The notes beneath the pieces were generated by a model, which was not told the DNA's origin, made no database searches, and saw only the letters and a list, made by a program, of their open reading frames with translations. From NCBI GenBank assembly GCA_003427395.1, contig BFEA01000079.1, forward strand, positions 500,417 to 547,566: a DNA stretch of 47,150 bases, written 5' to 3'. A program made the position numbers and the translations under genes. The DNA comes from Chara braunii. Its lineage: Eukaryota; Streptophyta; Charophyceae; Charales; Characeae. Shown here one piece after another: positions 10,401 to 19,832 of the stretch. Each line of letters opens with the position of its first letter. Within the stretch, counting starts at the first letter, position 1.

Positions 10401-11303
10401 CGTGCCCGTGCGTGGCCTGTGTGCTCCTCTCTCCGTGCGTGCTCCCTGAGCACCATCTGTCCGCACGTGCGCCTGAAGTTCCCGTGCGCCTCTGTTCGTG
10501 CAAGTGCCCAATGTCCCGCATCTGGGCCCGGTTGAGCTTAGGTACTCTGCTGGGCCCCTCTCACAAGTGTGTGTCCCAGCCTCGGGTGCACCGAGGCAGC
10601 CAGCGACTTGCAGCGCCCAGGTACCGGGGCTGTGCCCGGGCCTGATTGGGCCCCCGAAAAGTCCCCGCTGAAAAGGACCTTCCCGTCGGGAACCGGGCCC
10701 TTTGCAGCGCCTTGGTACCAGGCCTACTTCCGAGCCTGTCCCAGGCCCGCCCGGGCCTATGCGGTCCTCACACAGCAGCGCTACCGCCCTTAGGACAAAA
10801 CCAGGCGGCCCCTTAGGTGAAAACTGGTACCATTATTCAACTTGACCTAGGCGGGCCCCACGTAGCAGCGGTACCGCTCTTAGGGGAGAATCCAGGCGGG
10901 CCCCGCAAGTGAAAATTGGTCCCCTCATCCGCGTCCTCGCGGGACCGCCCGTTCCGAAGAGAATTTGACTGGCCCAATAGCCTCTTGCCCGTGGTGTCGG
11001 CCCGTGCCATGGTTGGTGAGTCCCGGGAGGATAAAGTAGGCCCCTTGTTCGCAGCGTTGGTCCGCTTCATGGTCGGTGTGTCCCGACCACGTAAAATAAC
11101 GTCGACCAATGATATCGCCGGGCCGTTCTCCAGCGTGTCGTCTCACCGGATGGTTGATAATTGTCGGTAACCCCGTCTGTCCCAGTGTCGGTCCGTCTCA
11201 TGGTCGATGAAGCCCGGCCAGGTAGACTACTGTCGAGTGGGGTTGTCGTCGCATGCCCTCTGAAAGGAAGTAAAGGGCGGCGTAGCATTGTAGCCGCCCG
11301 ACA

Positions 11304-11322
11304 GCAGCCCCCCCCCCCCCAT
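11304..11322 (-). other. Polypurine tract (PPT) next to the 3' LTR
   Basis: Immediately inside the left LTR the plus strand reads GCAGCCCC and continues as C, which on the coding (minus) strand is a G-rich purine run directly upstream of the LTR. This is where gypsy elements prime plus-strand DNA synthesis. The run is nearly pure G, which is unusual but serves the positional criterion. Confidence 0.7.
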
Positions 11323-11414
11323 TCTCGACGTCCTCGGCGAGCGAGTATTGGGATTTGAAGGGAGAAAGTTTGCAAAGGATGGATGACTCGTAATCTCTAC
11401 CCAAAAACCCAAAA

Positions 11415-13379
11415 TCATCCTCTCTGTCCTGGCCGGATGCGTTTCTTTTGTTTTTCCTTCTTGGTTGACTTTCTCTTAGTGACCTTTGTTTTGACACCTA
11501 AGCGTTTGTCTGGTGGAGTGCATCTAACATGCCGGCGGTGGTTTTTTTTTTTCCCTTCTATTATTAGGGCATTTTTTATGACTTGTTTAACTTTTTTCCT
11601 CTTTTCTTTTTTTGTCGCTGCCAGCTTCTTGATGTCGGACTTCGTGTTGTTGGTTTGTTTGCGTTGGATATGTCGGACCCCTAGAAGTTTGTGTTGTGTG
11701 TTTTTTGAAGATTGTTTGGAGGATTCTGGTTCTCGAGGAGAGATTTGTGCGGTAGGCTTGAGTGCATGCCGATTGGAGGACTCTCCTACTTCGGAGGTGG
11801 TTGATGTTGTGGTTTGTTCTAAGGAATCATCCTTCTTTTTACCTTTTTCTGGTTGCGTATGGGCGTCATTTGTCTGCCTGATTTTTCCCATATGTGGAAT
11901 ATTTTTTGTTCGGTCTTTAAATACTTTAAGACGGGCGCCAGACACCGGTTCCTTCCATCTTGTGCCGTCTAATTCCTCTATTAAGTAGGCTCCGCCTTTT
12001 AGTTTTTTGACGACTCTATAGGGCCCCATCCATCTATTTGCTAGCTTCCCTGTCCATGTTCTCTCTAATGAGGAGTCATAGAGCAGGACGAGGCTCCCTG
12101 TAGGTATCCCTTCTTGCCTGACGCGAAGGTTCCTATCCCATCTTTCTTTCTCTTTTCCTCTCTGGATCTTTAATTTTTCTATGGTGTCTAGGATGTTATC
12201 CTGAAGAGTTTCAGCTATTTGTTTGATTCTTGCGGTCAGCAATTGTTCTCTAGTGGAGATCTCTTCCCAGTCAATCGTTTGCCAAGAGTCGATATGAAAT
12301 TCTATAGGTAAGGGACAATGGCGTCCAAATCATAACGTATAGGGCGGATATCCTGTAGTTGAGCGAACCGTAATGTTATCTGCCCAGGCGACGAATGTCA
12401 AATATTTTGGCCAGTTCTTCTCCCTTCCTTCGCACCATTTAGCGAGCGCGTTGACTAGAGACTGGTGCCCTCTTTCTACAGGAGCGTTAGTTTGAGGATG
12501 ATATGCTGTGGATAGCGATACTCATATTCCCACTCTTTGGAGCAATTCTTGGACTTCCTTAGCCATAAACTTTGATCCCCTATCCATGACAATTTTGCCA
12601 ATGCAGTCGTAGCGAGTGATATATTCTGTCAAATAGCCACTAACTGCTTTACCTGTTTTTTGACGTAGTGGCTACGCCTCCACGAATCCAGTCAAGTCGT
12701 CTCTAATGTCCATGATGTAATTCATTCCTCCTTCTCCCTTGGGCATCGTAACTAGGTCTACGTGCACTTTCTAGCCTATTGCTGTGGGATAGGAAGGAAA
12801 TAAGGGTTCTTTATATTTAACTACCGCTGTCTTCTGGCATTCCACGCATGTCAGACAATATTATTCTACGTCCTTATATAGGCCATCCCACCAGTAGAGG
12901 TTCCTAATTTTTTCAAAAGTTCCTTTTACTCCTCTATGTCCTTCGACGATGCCATCGTGAAGTTCCGCTATTATCTCTCGGCGCTCGTCCTCATCACAGA
13001 CCACTATCATTGGCATTCCATTTTTAGGTGGTCTCTTAAAGAGGTGTCCTGCCTTGAGGCAATGTTGTTGAGCTTCCTTCCTAAGCGTGTCATCTAATTC
13101 GATTTCCCCTATAAGATAACGCCCTATCTTATAGTATTTGCCAATGTATAAATTTTCAAGAAATAAGGAAGTTCCTCCTGCAGCGGACTCTATTTTTAAG
13201 GAGCTTACGTCCATTTGTAAAAATTTGTCAATACCACTAGGCGACCCTAGATCTCCTTCTTCTAGAGGGATTCGCGAGAGACCATCAGAAACTGAGTTCT
13301 TAGCTCCGGATATTCGCTCTACTACGTAGTCAAACATCCTTATATGCATGAGCCATCTGGTAACCGTTGGATCTGTCAA
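11415..13379 (-). pseudogene. pol: RNase H end plus integrase with basic C-terminal tail
   Basis: The frame continues from RT-RNase H across a TAA at 13391-13389. It reads the RNase H end (MFDYVVERISGAKNSVSDGL), then the integrase N-terminal zinc-binding region (LHDGIVEGHRG for the two His; YCLTCVEC for the two Cys), and the DDE core with the segments DLTGFVEA, VMDRGSKF and TNAPVERGHQSL. In-frame stops lie at 12863-12861, 12773-12771, 12674-12672, 12524-12522 and 12332-12330, so the core is dead. Downstream the frame is open for 275 codons (12242-11415). This part carries the GPYRVVKKLKGGAYLIEE domain typical of gypsy integrase C-termini (about residues 73-91) and then about 165 residues rich in Lys, Ser and Thr. 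The long basic tail is unusual. Confidence 0.85.
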
Positions 13380-13388
13380 TGAAAAGTC

Positions 13389-14948
13389 TTATTGTAAGAC
13401 AGCTGCTACGGCCGTCGGATCGACCCGCAGTACGAACCTTCGCCCGTAAATATAATGTCGAAAAATATTTAAACAATATAAGACTCCTAAAAGTTTTTTT
13501 TTAAATTGTGAGTATTTTCTTTTGGTGGCGTTTAAGGTTTTACTTTCGAATCTGAGGGGCCTCTCATTGCCGGCCTGATTCTTTTGAGTTAAGACTCCAC
13601 CAACAGAGGCAGGTCCCGCATCCGTACATACGACGAATGGACGGTTTTCCTCATCTTCGAAGTAAGGTACTCCAAGGACTTGACCTCCTTCTTTAAACTC
13701 ATCTTTTAACGTTCTTACTGTATCCTCTTGTTCACTCGTCCATTGCCATTCTACTCCCTTGTGCAAGAGTTTTCGTAGGGGTTCGGCCTTTGGAGCATAG
13801 TCTTTTATGAAATTCTTCCAAAATCCGACCACACCTAGAAACTGGCGTATGTCAGTAATATGTCTGAGGGGAGTTGACCATTTCATAAGTTTTTCTAACT
13901 TTGTCGGATCTGGGCATCTGCCATCGTTGTCGCAGATGTAACCTAATATCTTTATAAAAAATACTACCCATCTGCTTTTTGTTCCAGTGACCGTAAAGTT
14001 TGCATCCTCTAACTTTACTAGTACTTTCTTGATATCCTCTGCATGGGTGGCTACGAATTTTCTCACTCCAGGTCTTATCTCTGTTTCATCTTTGTCGTAT
14101 GGTCCCTTGATCGGGAAGTCATCCAGGAAAACCTCTACCAGATTTGGTATGAGCTCCCCTAAAAGGGCGACCATCGCTCTCTGAAAAACAGCGACACCGT
14201 TAGTCCATCCCATCGGTACCACCATCATTTGAACTAAGCCTAACGGTGTATGCATCGCAGTTAGATGTCGGTGTCTGTAGTCTAGCGGTATCTCATCATA
14301 TCCCGAAAAAAAATCGCAGACTGAGTAAATTGAACGTCCTGTTGATCCTTCGGATAAAAGATCCGCGTTTGGGATTGATCCAACGTCTTTCACTGTGACC
14401 TTGTTTGTCTTCTGTAAGTCTTGTATCCATCGTAGTTTGCCGTTTGATTTCCTTATGAAGAACCAGCGATTGGCGTAGGCGCTCTCACAAGGTTCCGCTA
14501 CAAATGTCTTTATCTTCTCTTTCAGGAAGTCTACTATCATCTCCTTTTCCTTTTGCGCACACTTTCATCCTGCATCGTTCCATGAAGTGTGAGGGACCGT
14601 ATAGATTCTTGCAGGTTTAACATATCGTGGATCTATTCGCCCTCTTTGAGCGTCACAAAAGGCTACTGCCTTGTCGCATGATCTTAATGTTTCTATTATG
14701 AGTTCTCTCTCCTTTTGCATTATGTTTCTGTCACCTATATCTATTTCCTTTAACCTGTCTTCAATGATTCTCTGCCCTTCAGTGGCCTTTCGTTCCCGGA
14801 TCATCTGAGTAATTTCTTCTTCATTGATCCCTATTTCCCTGGTCCTATCACGGCTGACCGCGGCTGGCTTGACTTTTTGGGCTACAGTTTTGTATCTCTT
14901 TCCCCCGCCGTGTGGGGGAATTCCTCCTAAAAAGAAAGGTTTATACAT
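13389..14948 (-). pseudogene. pol: Reverse transcriptase and RNase H region
   Basis: Two open stretches (14948-14565 and 14540-13389) are in the same frame, split by one TGA at 14567-14565. The first ends in the connector RGRIDPRYVKPARIYTVPHT. The second (383 codons) has RT motifs: KLRWIQDLQKTN (about 36-46), the motif A Asp in SVCDFFSGYD (Asp76), MGWTNGVAVFQRAM (110-123), and the YxDD box as FLDD (Asp140/141). RNase H follows, with Asp307 in VVCTDAGP and Asp374 in LRVDPTAV. The position that is normally a catalytic Glu (E-L-L/A) reads Lys349 in FKKKLLG, so RNase H appears inactive. The protease ORF upstream is in a different frame and overlaps by about 20 nt. Confidence 0.9.
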
Positions 14949-15580
14949 CCACCGAATTCTTCGTCGTCAGCCTCCTTCTCATAGACTGTTCCGTCTACCA
15001 CATACTTAGTTTCTAGGTCCTCAATGTCAATCTTTTTTCCTCTTACTTTATGCGGTCCTAGTGTAAGGTCTTCAGATATCATCTTGCAACTTTTTGTGTT
15101 CAGTCGTTCTTTGTTTTGTAATGAGATCTTGTGACGGTTGTCAAATTCATTCACGGTCTTCAAGGCAAGCCTGCTACCTTGAGGTCCATCGATGGTAACC
15201 GTCTGACTTCTGTCCCGTTTATTTTCGGTGGTGACGTTTACTCGTGTCAGCCATGTTCTTGCAAGAATTATTTCTGACGAGCAGTTCTCAACTGTAAAGA
15301 CGGGCACAGTGACCCCAACTCCAGCAACCAGTATCTTGGCTTTGTGGCATACCCCGAGCGCAGGTTGCTTGAGTTTGTTAGCGGATATCATGGTCATAGC
15401 TACACTCTTGTCTACCTCTAAGCCAAGGTTTTTGGCCACCTTGTCCTCACAAACGGTGGACTCGGACCCGTCGTCGACTATAGCCTCCATCCCTATGTCA
15501 TTGACTGTGACATTGAGCTTTCCACTGGCAAGGACGTAAAAGTAGTTGCTTCCGCCTTCGCTGGTTTGTACTGGTTTGTC
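14927..15580 (-). pseudogene. pol: Retroviral-type aspartic protease
   Basis: The frame is continuous with the CCHC gag ORF and is separated from it by a single TGA at 15583-15581. Codons 15580-15490 are open without ATG, and the first Met is at 15490. The active-site strand reads EAIVDDGSEST, with Asp-Asp-Gly-Ser where D-S/T-G-S/A is usual, and a second hydrophobic motif, EIILARTWL, stands where gypsy proteases have ILGxxWL. The length after Met is 187 codons. The lone stop between gag and protease could be a readthrough signal, but with so many other stops in the copy a mutation is more likely. Confidence 0.8.
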
Positions 15581-16375
15581 TCATTCGGTTAGTGCCGTTA
15601 GAACTGAGGTTTTCACCTCCTCTTTCTGTTGTCCAGAAGTTGTTTCTTGTAGCGGTACTTTAGTTTTCTTCATCATGCCTATTAATTCATCCCTTGCTGG
15701 GCCACAGCCTGCTATGAATTCCTTGAGGGTTATAGGGATTGGCATATCCATGACCCTTCTTAAAGGTTCTCGTAAATCGACTTCGTCTAGCGAGCTTTTT
15801 AGGTGAAACTTCTTAGCTGCTCTTTTTCTAGGGGATTGTGGTGACTTGGGCGACTCAATTTGGTCATCTGTCATAGGTTGATCTTGATCCTCTTTCTTTG
15901 TGTTGCTTGACTCGCCGACCTCGCCGATGTCGTGGGTACGTACGTAGACTTCTCCGTTATTTTCCGTCTCCTCAAACTTAATGGATGAAATTCTTATACC
16001 TGGGCTTTCTGGTGGTTCGTCGAAATCATCTTCGAAGGTTACTCGGGAGAGCTTGGCTGGTAATTGATCATGAGATTGCTTGCCCTTTGCTTCATTCATC
16101 CTTCTCCTGCGGATATCCACATTAATCTTCATCGAGGGCAGGAAGGGTACCGGTTTGCCTTCATTAGCCCAGATGACGTATTTTCGATCGTCGAGTTCAA
16201 TGATGCCCTCTTTTAGTGCGTCTAACATTGCTTGGCAATCTCTTTTGCGGTGGTCTTCGTCTCCGCAGTATATACATGCTTTATCATTCCACGTTCGCTT
16301 TGGGCTAGGGTCGGTTTTGTCGCAAGTGGTCCGGACAGGGGTTTCGTCCTTTCTCTGGTTATTATTTTGATCCAA
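15581..16375 (-). pseudogene. gag: Gag nucleocapsid part with CCHC zinc knuckle
   Basis: Open for 264 codons from a non-ATG position. One zinc knuckle, CIYCGDEDHRKRDC (Cys34, Cys37, His42, Cys47), fits C-X2-C-X4-H-X4-C, the retroelement nucleocapsid motif for RNA binding. A charged, Pro/Ser-rich linker follows (SPKSPQSPRKRAAKK) before the protease. It overlaps the capsid-like ORF (16973-16362) by 14 nt in another frame, so a frameshift separates the two halves of gag in this copy. Confidence 0.85.
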
Positions 16376-16973
16376 CTTCTACTAGAGGGTTCGAAGCCTT
16401 CTCATATCTCCTTGCGAATGCTACTAGACTCTCGTCCTCCTGTTTTTTCATTTCTTTGAGATCTTCTATTGAATAGGATGTTTCATCCCATGCGAAGATT
16501 CTTGTAATCCTTTCTCTGAATATTAGCCAACGCCAACGGTCCGGAATGGCTTCTCTGACTTCGCGATCTATCTTGGGGACTGTGTGGTGGAGTAGATTTA
16601 TAATCATCTTCTGATCGCTCCATTCCGCTCTCATCCCCAGTACCTCCCAGTCGTCTAAGAATTCTGAAACATTCTTCCCTGTAAAGATTGTTTGGATTCC
16701 GGACAGTGTCGGTAATTGGAAGGCTTGTGCTCCTAGGAAGGTGGATACGTAAGAGCCTAGTGCGTATGCCATTCTGTAAGGTTGGCTCGTGGTTTCCCTA
16801 TATGGTTCCCTTGTACCGGGATCCGAGAATCGGGCTACTCTATTTCTGTTTAGAACGTCTTTCCTCCACCCTTCACTCTTGGAAGTGCGTTCCTCGAGTT
16901 CTGTGGCTGTAGTTTCTAACTCTTTTAGGGTCTTCCTCAATTTTTCGGCGTCCTTTGTGACCTCAATTGTCAT
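16362..16973 (-). pseudogene. gag: Gag capsid-like region
   Basis: 203 codons. A coiled-coil-prone start (LRKTLKELETTATELEERTS) leads into a segment with GIQTIFTGKNVSEFLDDWEV and ends with SLVAFARRYEKASNP. This is the layout of Ty3/gypsy capsid domains (F-x-G ... W ... F...Y). The zinc-knuckle ORF continues after a frameshift at the 3' end. I recognise the type, not a specific named family. Confidence 0.8.
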
Positions 16974-16977
16974 TTTC

Positions 16978-17747
16978 CTAATTGGGGTGCTCGTCCTTGA
17001 TTCTTGTGGCTATCGTTTCTCTCCAGGTGCGTGGGATTGTTTGTCCGCTAGGGTTGACAGTGAGGATTTGTATTTTTACGAGAAAGAGCTCTTCTGCAGC
17101 TTTCCAGACGGCACACTTCCTGGCTTCTATTACTGTTTTTGTGGCGCACTTGGTTTCCTCTTCTTGGCTTAATTGCTCATTATATACTGCTTCCACTAGG
17201 ACTCGTGCTAAGGACCCTTCTGTTTCTGCTCTGCCTAAGATACTAAATTTTTGCCTTCAAGGTTCGACATTAGTCATTCCTTTGTTTGTTAGTGTCTTCT
17301 TGGTCTTGCTTCAGGAGTCTGGCAATGAAATCATTTCTCCATCCTATAATGTTCTCCCTTTCCTCTCTATAGATTGCGACAAGACGTTCGACGCTTTTTT
17401 CCAGTCTATTTAAGCCGGTTTTGGGTTTAAGTATGTTTCTAGGATGGCATCAATTTTTGGATCTCTTCCCCTTACATGTGTGTTCGTGCTTCTTGAATTG
17501 TCTCTTCCTTCTCTATCTCGCACTTCATCCATCCCTCGGCCCAGATCATCACACTGTAGGCTATGCGATTCTCTGTTCTAACTTGTGCTAGTGCCCTTGG
17601 TCTTTCGCGCTGTATAGCTTCTTGTGCCAATCGCCGACAATCTAATGTGTCTAATGCTCTAGAGGTTCGGATCCGAATAATCGAAGTTACAGTCCCTGCG
17701 AAGGATACCCGATTCACTTCCTCTTCATCAGTTATTGCAACCGGCAT
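16978..17747 (-). pseudogene. gag: Gag N-terminal region, frameshifted
   Basis: Three frames together cover this stretch. 17747-17472 (91 codons) starts at an ATG with PVAITDEEEVNRV. A helical, charged piece around 17410-17265 includes LEKSVERLVAIYREERENI and IARLLKQDQED. 17196-16978 contains EAVYNEQLSQEEETK and NPSGQTIPRTWRETIAT. All are charged and helix-prone and lie directly upstream of the capsid-like ORF, so I read them as one gag N-terminus broken by at least two frameshifts. The ATG at 17747 lies 20 nt inside the end of the preceding extra ORF. Confidence 0.65.
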
Positions 17748-18189
17748 TATTGAGTTCGTCTTGTGCCCTCTTCACCTTCCATACGAGGTCTATTACGACT
17801 GACCATTCATTGTTAGCGAGCGTAAGCCCTTCAACTGGCGGCGACGGTATTCCAATGAAGGGCCTAACGTAGGTACTCCACGAGAAATTCGCCCTTAATT
17901 GTTGGAGTATTCTCTTCTCGTCATGCACAATGTTCGAGGCCCGTTGCCAACAACGACCTTTTTCGTCTTCGTTAAACCTATGTTGCGGCACGTATATTCT
18001 CACATCACACTCATCAAAGTTGATGAAGTAGTAGGTGATGACATACATACCATTAATCCCCCATCCCCGACTCTTTAAGCCTTCGTATCTCGCGATCTCA
18101 TATGGGATCACTGCTTTCTTCGATATAGAGTTTCGGGAACAAACCAACTTCCTCGACTTTCCCTCCTCTAGCCTCCTACATCTCCTCAT
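17728..18189 (-). CDS. Extra ORF, tandem paralogue 3 (unknown function)
   Basis: 153 codons from ATG, same strand as gag. The hydrophobic motif PYEIARYEGL is followed by MYVITYYFINFDECDVRIYV (two predicted beta strands), then RCWQRASNIVHDEKRILQQL (helix), then SWSTYVRPFIGIPSPP and NEWSVVIDLVWKVKRAQ. The same order is found in the two neighbouring ORFs at 19095-18575 and 19775-19356, with especially clear matches CWQRA, V-x-DEK-x-x-L and WST. Its stop overlaps the putative gag ATG by 20 nt. I do not recognise the family. It is the most intact of the three copies. Confidence 0.6.
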   Translation of the reverse strand: MRRCRRLEEGKSRKLVCSRNSISKKAVIPYEIARYEGLKSRGWGINGMYVITYYFINFDECDVRIYVPQHRFNEDEKGRCWQRASNIVHDEKRILQQLRANFSWSTYVRPFIGIPSPPVEGLTLANNEWSVVIDLVWKVKRAQDELNNAGCNN

Positions 18190-18267
18190 CCTTGGTCAAC
18201 TCCCTTAGCATGGCTCCTAATTGTGCTCTTGATCTTGGAAGCTCTCTCTCTCTTAGTCTCCCTTGCA

Positions 18268-18507
18268 CTACTCCTCTACTGCCCTCACGACTCCAATCAA
18301 TCTTCCTCTGTCGTCTTTTATCTCGTGCTCACCTTCTACTCCGAAGAGGCCTGTGTCAAGGTAGAGTTCCCCTTCTTGATCTCGTAGGCAAGAGGCTCCT
18401 CTCTTAATCTCTATCAAACCTATTTCATTAGATCGAACTCTCCTACAGATCGTCGTGCCTAGAGTACGCAAGTCCTCCTGGGTCCATTCCGTCAAAAGTC
18501 TGAGCAA
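18268..18507 (-). pseudogene. DTxLFGxE module between extra ORFs 2 and 3
   Basis: 79 codons. The core LYLDTGLFGVEGEHEI resembles PDTDLFGFEELELI in the equivalent position between extra ORFs 1 and 2 (19278-19160). It may be the C-terminal part of the preceding paralogue or a small ORF duplicated with it. The function is unknown, and the flanking reading frames are broken. Confidence 0.45.
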
Positions 18508-18574
18508 CTTTTATGATCTCCACCTATCATGATTGCGCTGTCTTAGTTTACTTGATATATCCCCTCCAAGCTGC

Positions 18575-19095
18575 CTATTCTCGTTCCCTCTGGCCATTCG
18601 GGTTATGGTGCCGGTTTATGAAATCAATTATTAAACCTCGACTGATCCCTGTCAATGCTTCGTAAGGAATCCGCGGCCTAGGCAAGTCTTCAAAGATCGT
18701 GATTTCGGTACTCCAAGCGACTTCTTTCTTTAAGGAAAAAAGTCTATCCTTCTCGTCCTCCACCACTTCTCTCGCTCTTTGCCAGCAACATCCGACCTTT
18801 CTGTTGGGAGGTAAATGCCTACGTCTCTTACCTCAGTCCCTAGGAAGCGCGCGGTCATAACATAGAGGCGGCTCAGTTCCCATGCGTTGTCGACCATCTC
18901 ATAGGCCTCCACCTCATACGAAAACTCCTCCCTTCTTCCTAGGGTACTCAAGGATGCACACACCGCATCAAACTTCTCTTGCTGCGGTCGGTTCCCAGCG
19001 ATGATCTTATTATCCCACTCTTCAAGTTTCTCTGCAGACTTCTTATGCCTTACTCGTTCATGACCCAGCATGCTTTTGCCACGCGCGCCTAACAC
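18575..19095 (-). pseudogene. Extra ORF, tandem paralogue 2, frameshifted
   Basis: Two overlapping frames (19095-18730 and 18766-18575) together reproduce the paralogue layout: SYEVEAYEM, LYVMTARFLGTEVRDVGIYL, then in the second frame CCWQRAREVVEDEKDRL, AWSTEITIFEDLPRP and a final LIIDFINRHH. The second frame is open upstream of its first Met, which shows that this is a frameshift and not two genes. The closest relative is the ORF at 18189-17728 (CWQRA, DEK, WST shared). Confidence 0.6.
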
Positions 19096-19159
19096 AACCG
19101 TGTTCGTTCCCTAACCAGACGATAGTATTTTCTCCCAGACGTCCCTAGTCTTTCGACCT

Positions 19160-19278
19160 TCAGTCGATAACTGATCTCGGTTTGGTTGGTACCCTCAAAG
19201 CCGACTCCCTCATACGATCCAAATAAGGTTGTATGAGTTCAAGCTCTTCAAACCCGAAGAGATCTGTATCAGGAATTC
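19160..19278 (-). pseudogene. DTxLFGxE module between extra ORFs 1 and 2
   Basis: A short open stretch without ATG reads IPDTDLFGFEELELIQPYL and ends at a TGA at 19162-19160. It matches the DTGLFGVE module at 18507-18268 in sequence and in position relative to the paralogues. It is likely a remnant of the same ~0.8-kb duplicated unit. Confidence 0.4.
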
Positions 19279-19355
19279 AGAGGGTGCTCTCAATTTTACC
19301 ATTCTCTCTTCCACGATAGCCCTGAAGGAGAATTGTTCCCTAAGACCCGACATCC

Positions 19356-19775
19356 TTACTGACCCCAACTCCTTGCTCTGAGCGCCATATTAATTAAAGG
19401 CTCCCAGTTCTTGCCGTCAGTAAAACTGTTAGGTAGACTAGGTTCTGGAACCCCATAGAATAGAACCGGTGATGAGTCACTGTTTACTTTCTCCCCTCTC
19501 TTTTCTAATTCCTTCCTTTCCTGGTTGATGACGGTTTTAATCCAGTTTCTAAGCGACTCTCGTTCAGTTCCCCTCTCTCTCAATAGGGGTATATAAGGCC
19601 TAATGTCGTATTCCCCTGTATCAAGGTGTTTTACCACAAGGACATGGGCTTTCCCAGGAGCGTGGCGTTCCTCCAGCGATATACAACTTTCTATTTTGTA
19701 AGGAAACGCCCCACCGCTAGTAATAGGGACTAAGGCGTCTAGGGCCGCTGTGACCCTAGGGCAATAACCTGACAT
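19356..19775 (-). CDS. Extra ORF, tandem paralogue 1 (unknown function)
   Basis: 139 codons from ATG (SGYCPRVTAALDAL). The order of motifs is as in its two paralogues: FPYKIESCISL, AHVLVVKHLDTGEYDIRPYI, a helix NWIKTVINQERKELE, then FYGVPEPSLP and NWEPLINMALRARSW. The first motif lies about 780-820 bp from its counterparts in the next copies, so the three ORFs look like tandem duplicates. The preceding ORF (20960-19833) is in the same frame, with three stops between. No known domain is recognised. Confidence 0.55.
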   Translation of the reverse strand: MSGYCPRVTAALDALVPITSGGAFPYKIESCISLEERHAPGKAHVLVVKHLDTGEYDIRPYIPLLRERGTERESLRNWIKTVINQERKELEKRGEKVNSDSSPVLFYGVPEPSLPNSFTDGKNWEPLINMALRARSWGQ

Positions 19776-19832
19776 TTTCCATTTGCTATCATTACCCTTC
19801 TGCGGTCGTCCTCACATGTAGTTTCACCGAGG

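Larger units (their letters stand above)
8177..11303 (-). mobile_element. 3' LTR (left LTR), 3127 bp
   Basis: The LTR begins TGTCGACCGG and ends CCGCCCGACA on the plus strand, giving TGTCG/CGACA terminal inverted repeats. Homology with the right LTR stops exactly after that ACA at both copies (11303 and 27112), which fixes the boundary. The LTR is long and contains three internal tandem-repeat blocks (about 8587-8700, 8700-9260, 10085-10400). Open frames inside it (for example minus 8602-9162) are products of those repeats. Confidence 0.85.

Noticed and set aside
10180-10645. Overlapping Arg/Ser-rich ORFs on both strands (also 25989-26454)
   Set aside because: The 51-bp tandem repeat has a length divisible by three and keeps several frames open at once.
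11383-11988. 201-codon plus-strand hydrophobic ORF that looks like a membrane protein
   Set aside because: It is the antisense of the Lys-rich integrase tail; AAR codons read backwards as Phe/Leu/Ser.
15581-15583. Programmed stop readthrough between gag and protease
   Set aside because: Possible in principle, but this copy has many other in-frame stops, and no readthrough structure or context can be argued from one copy.
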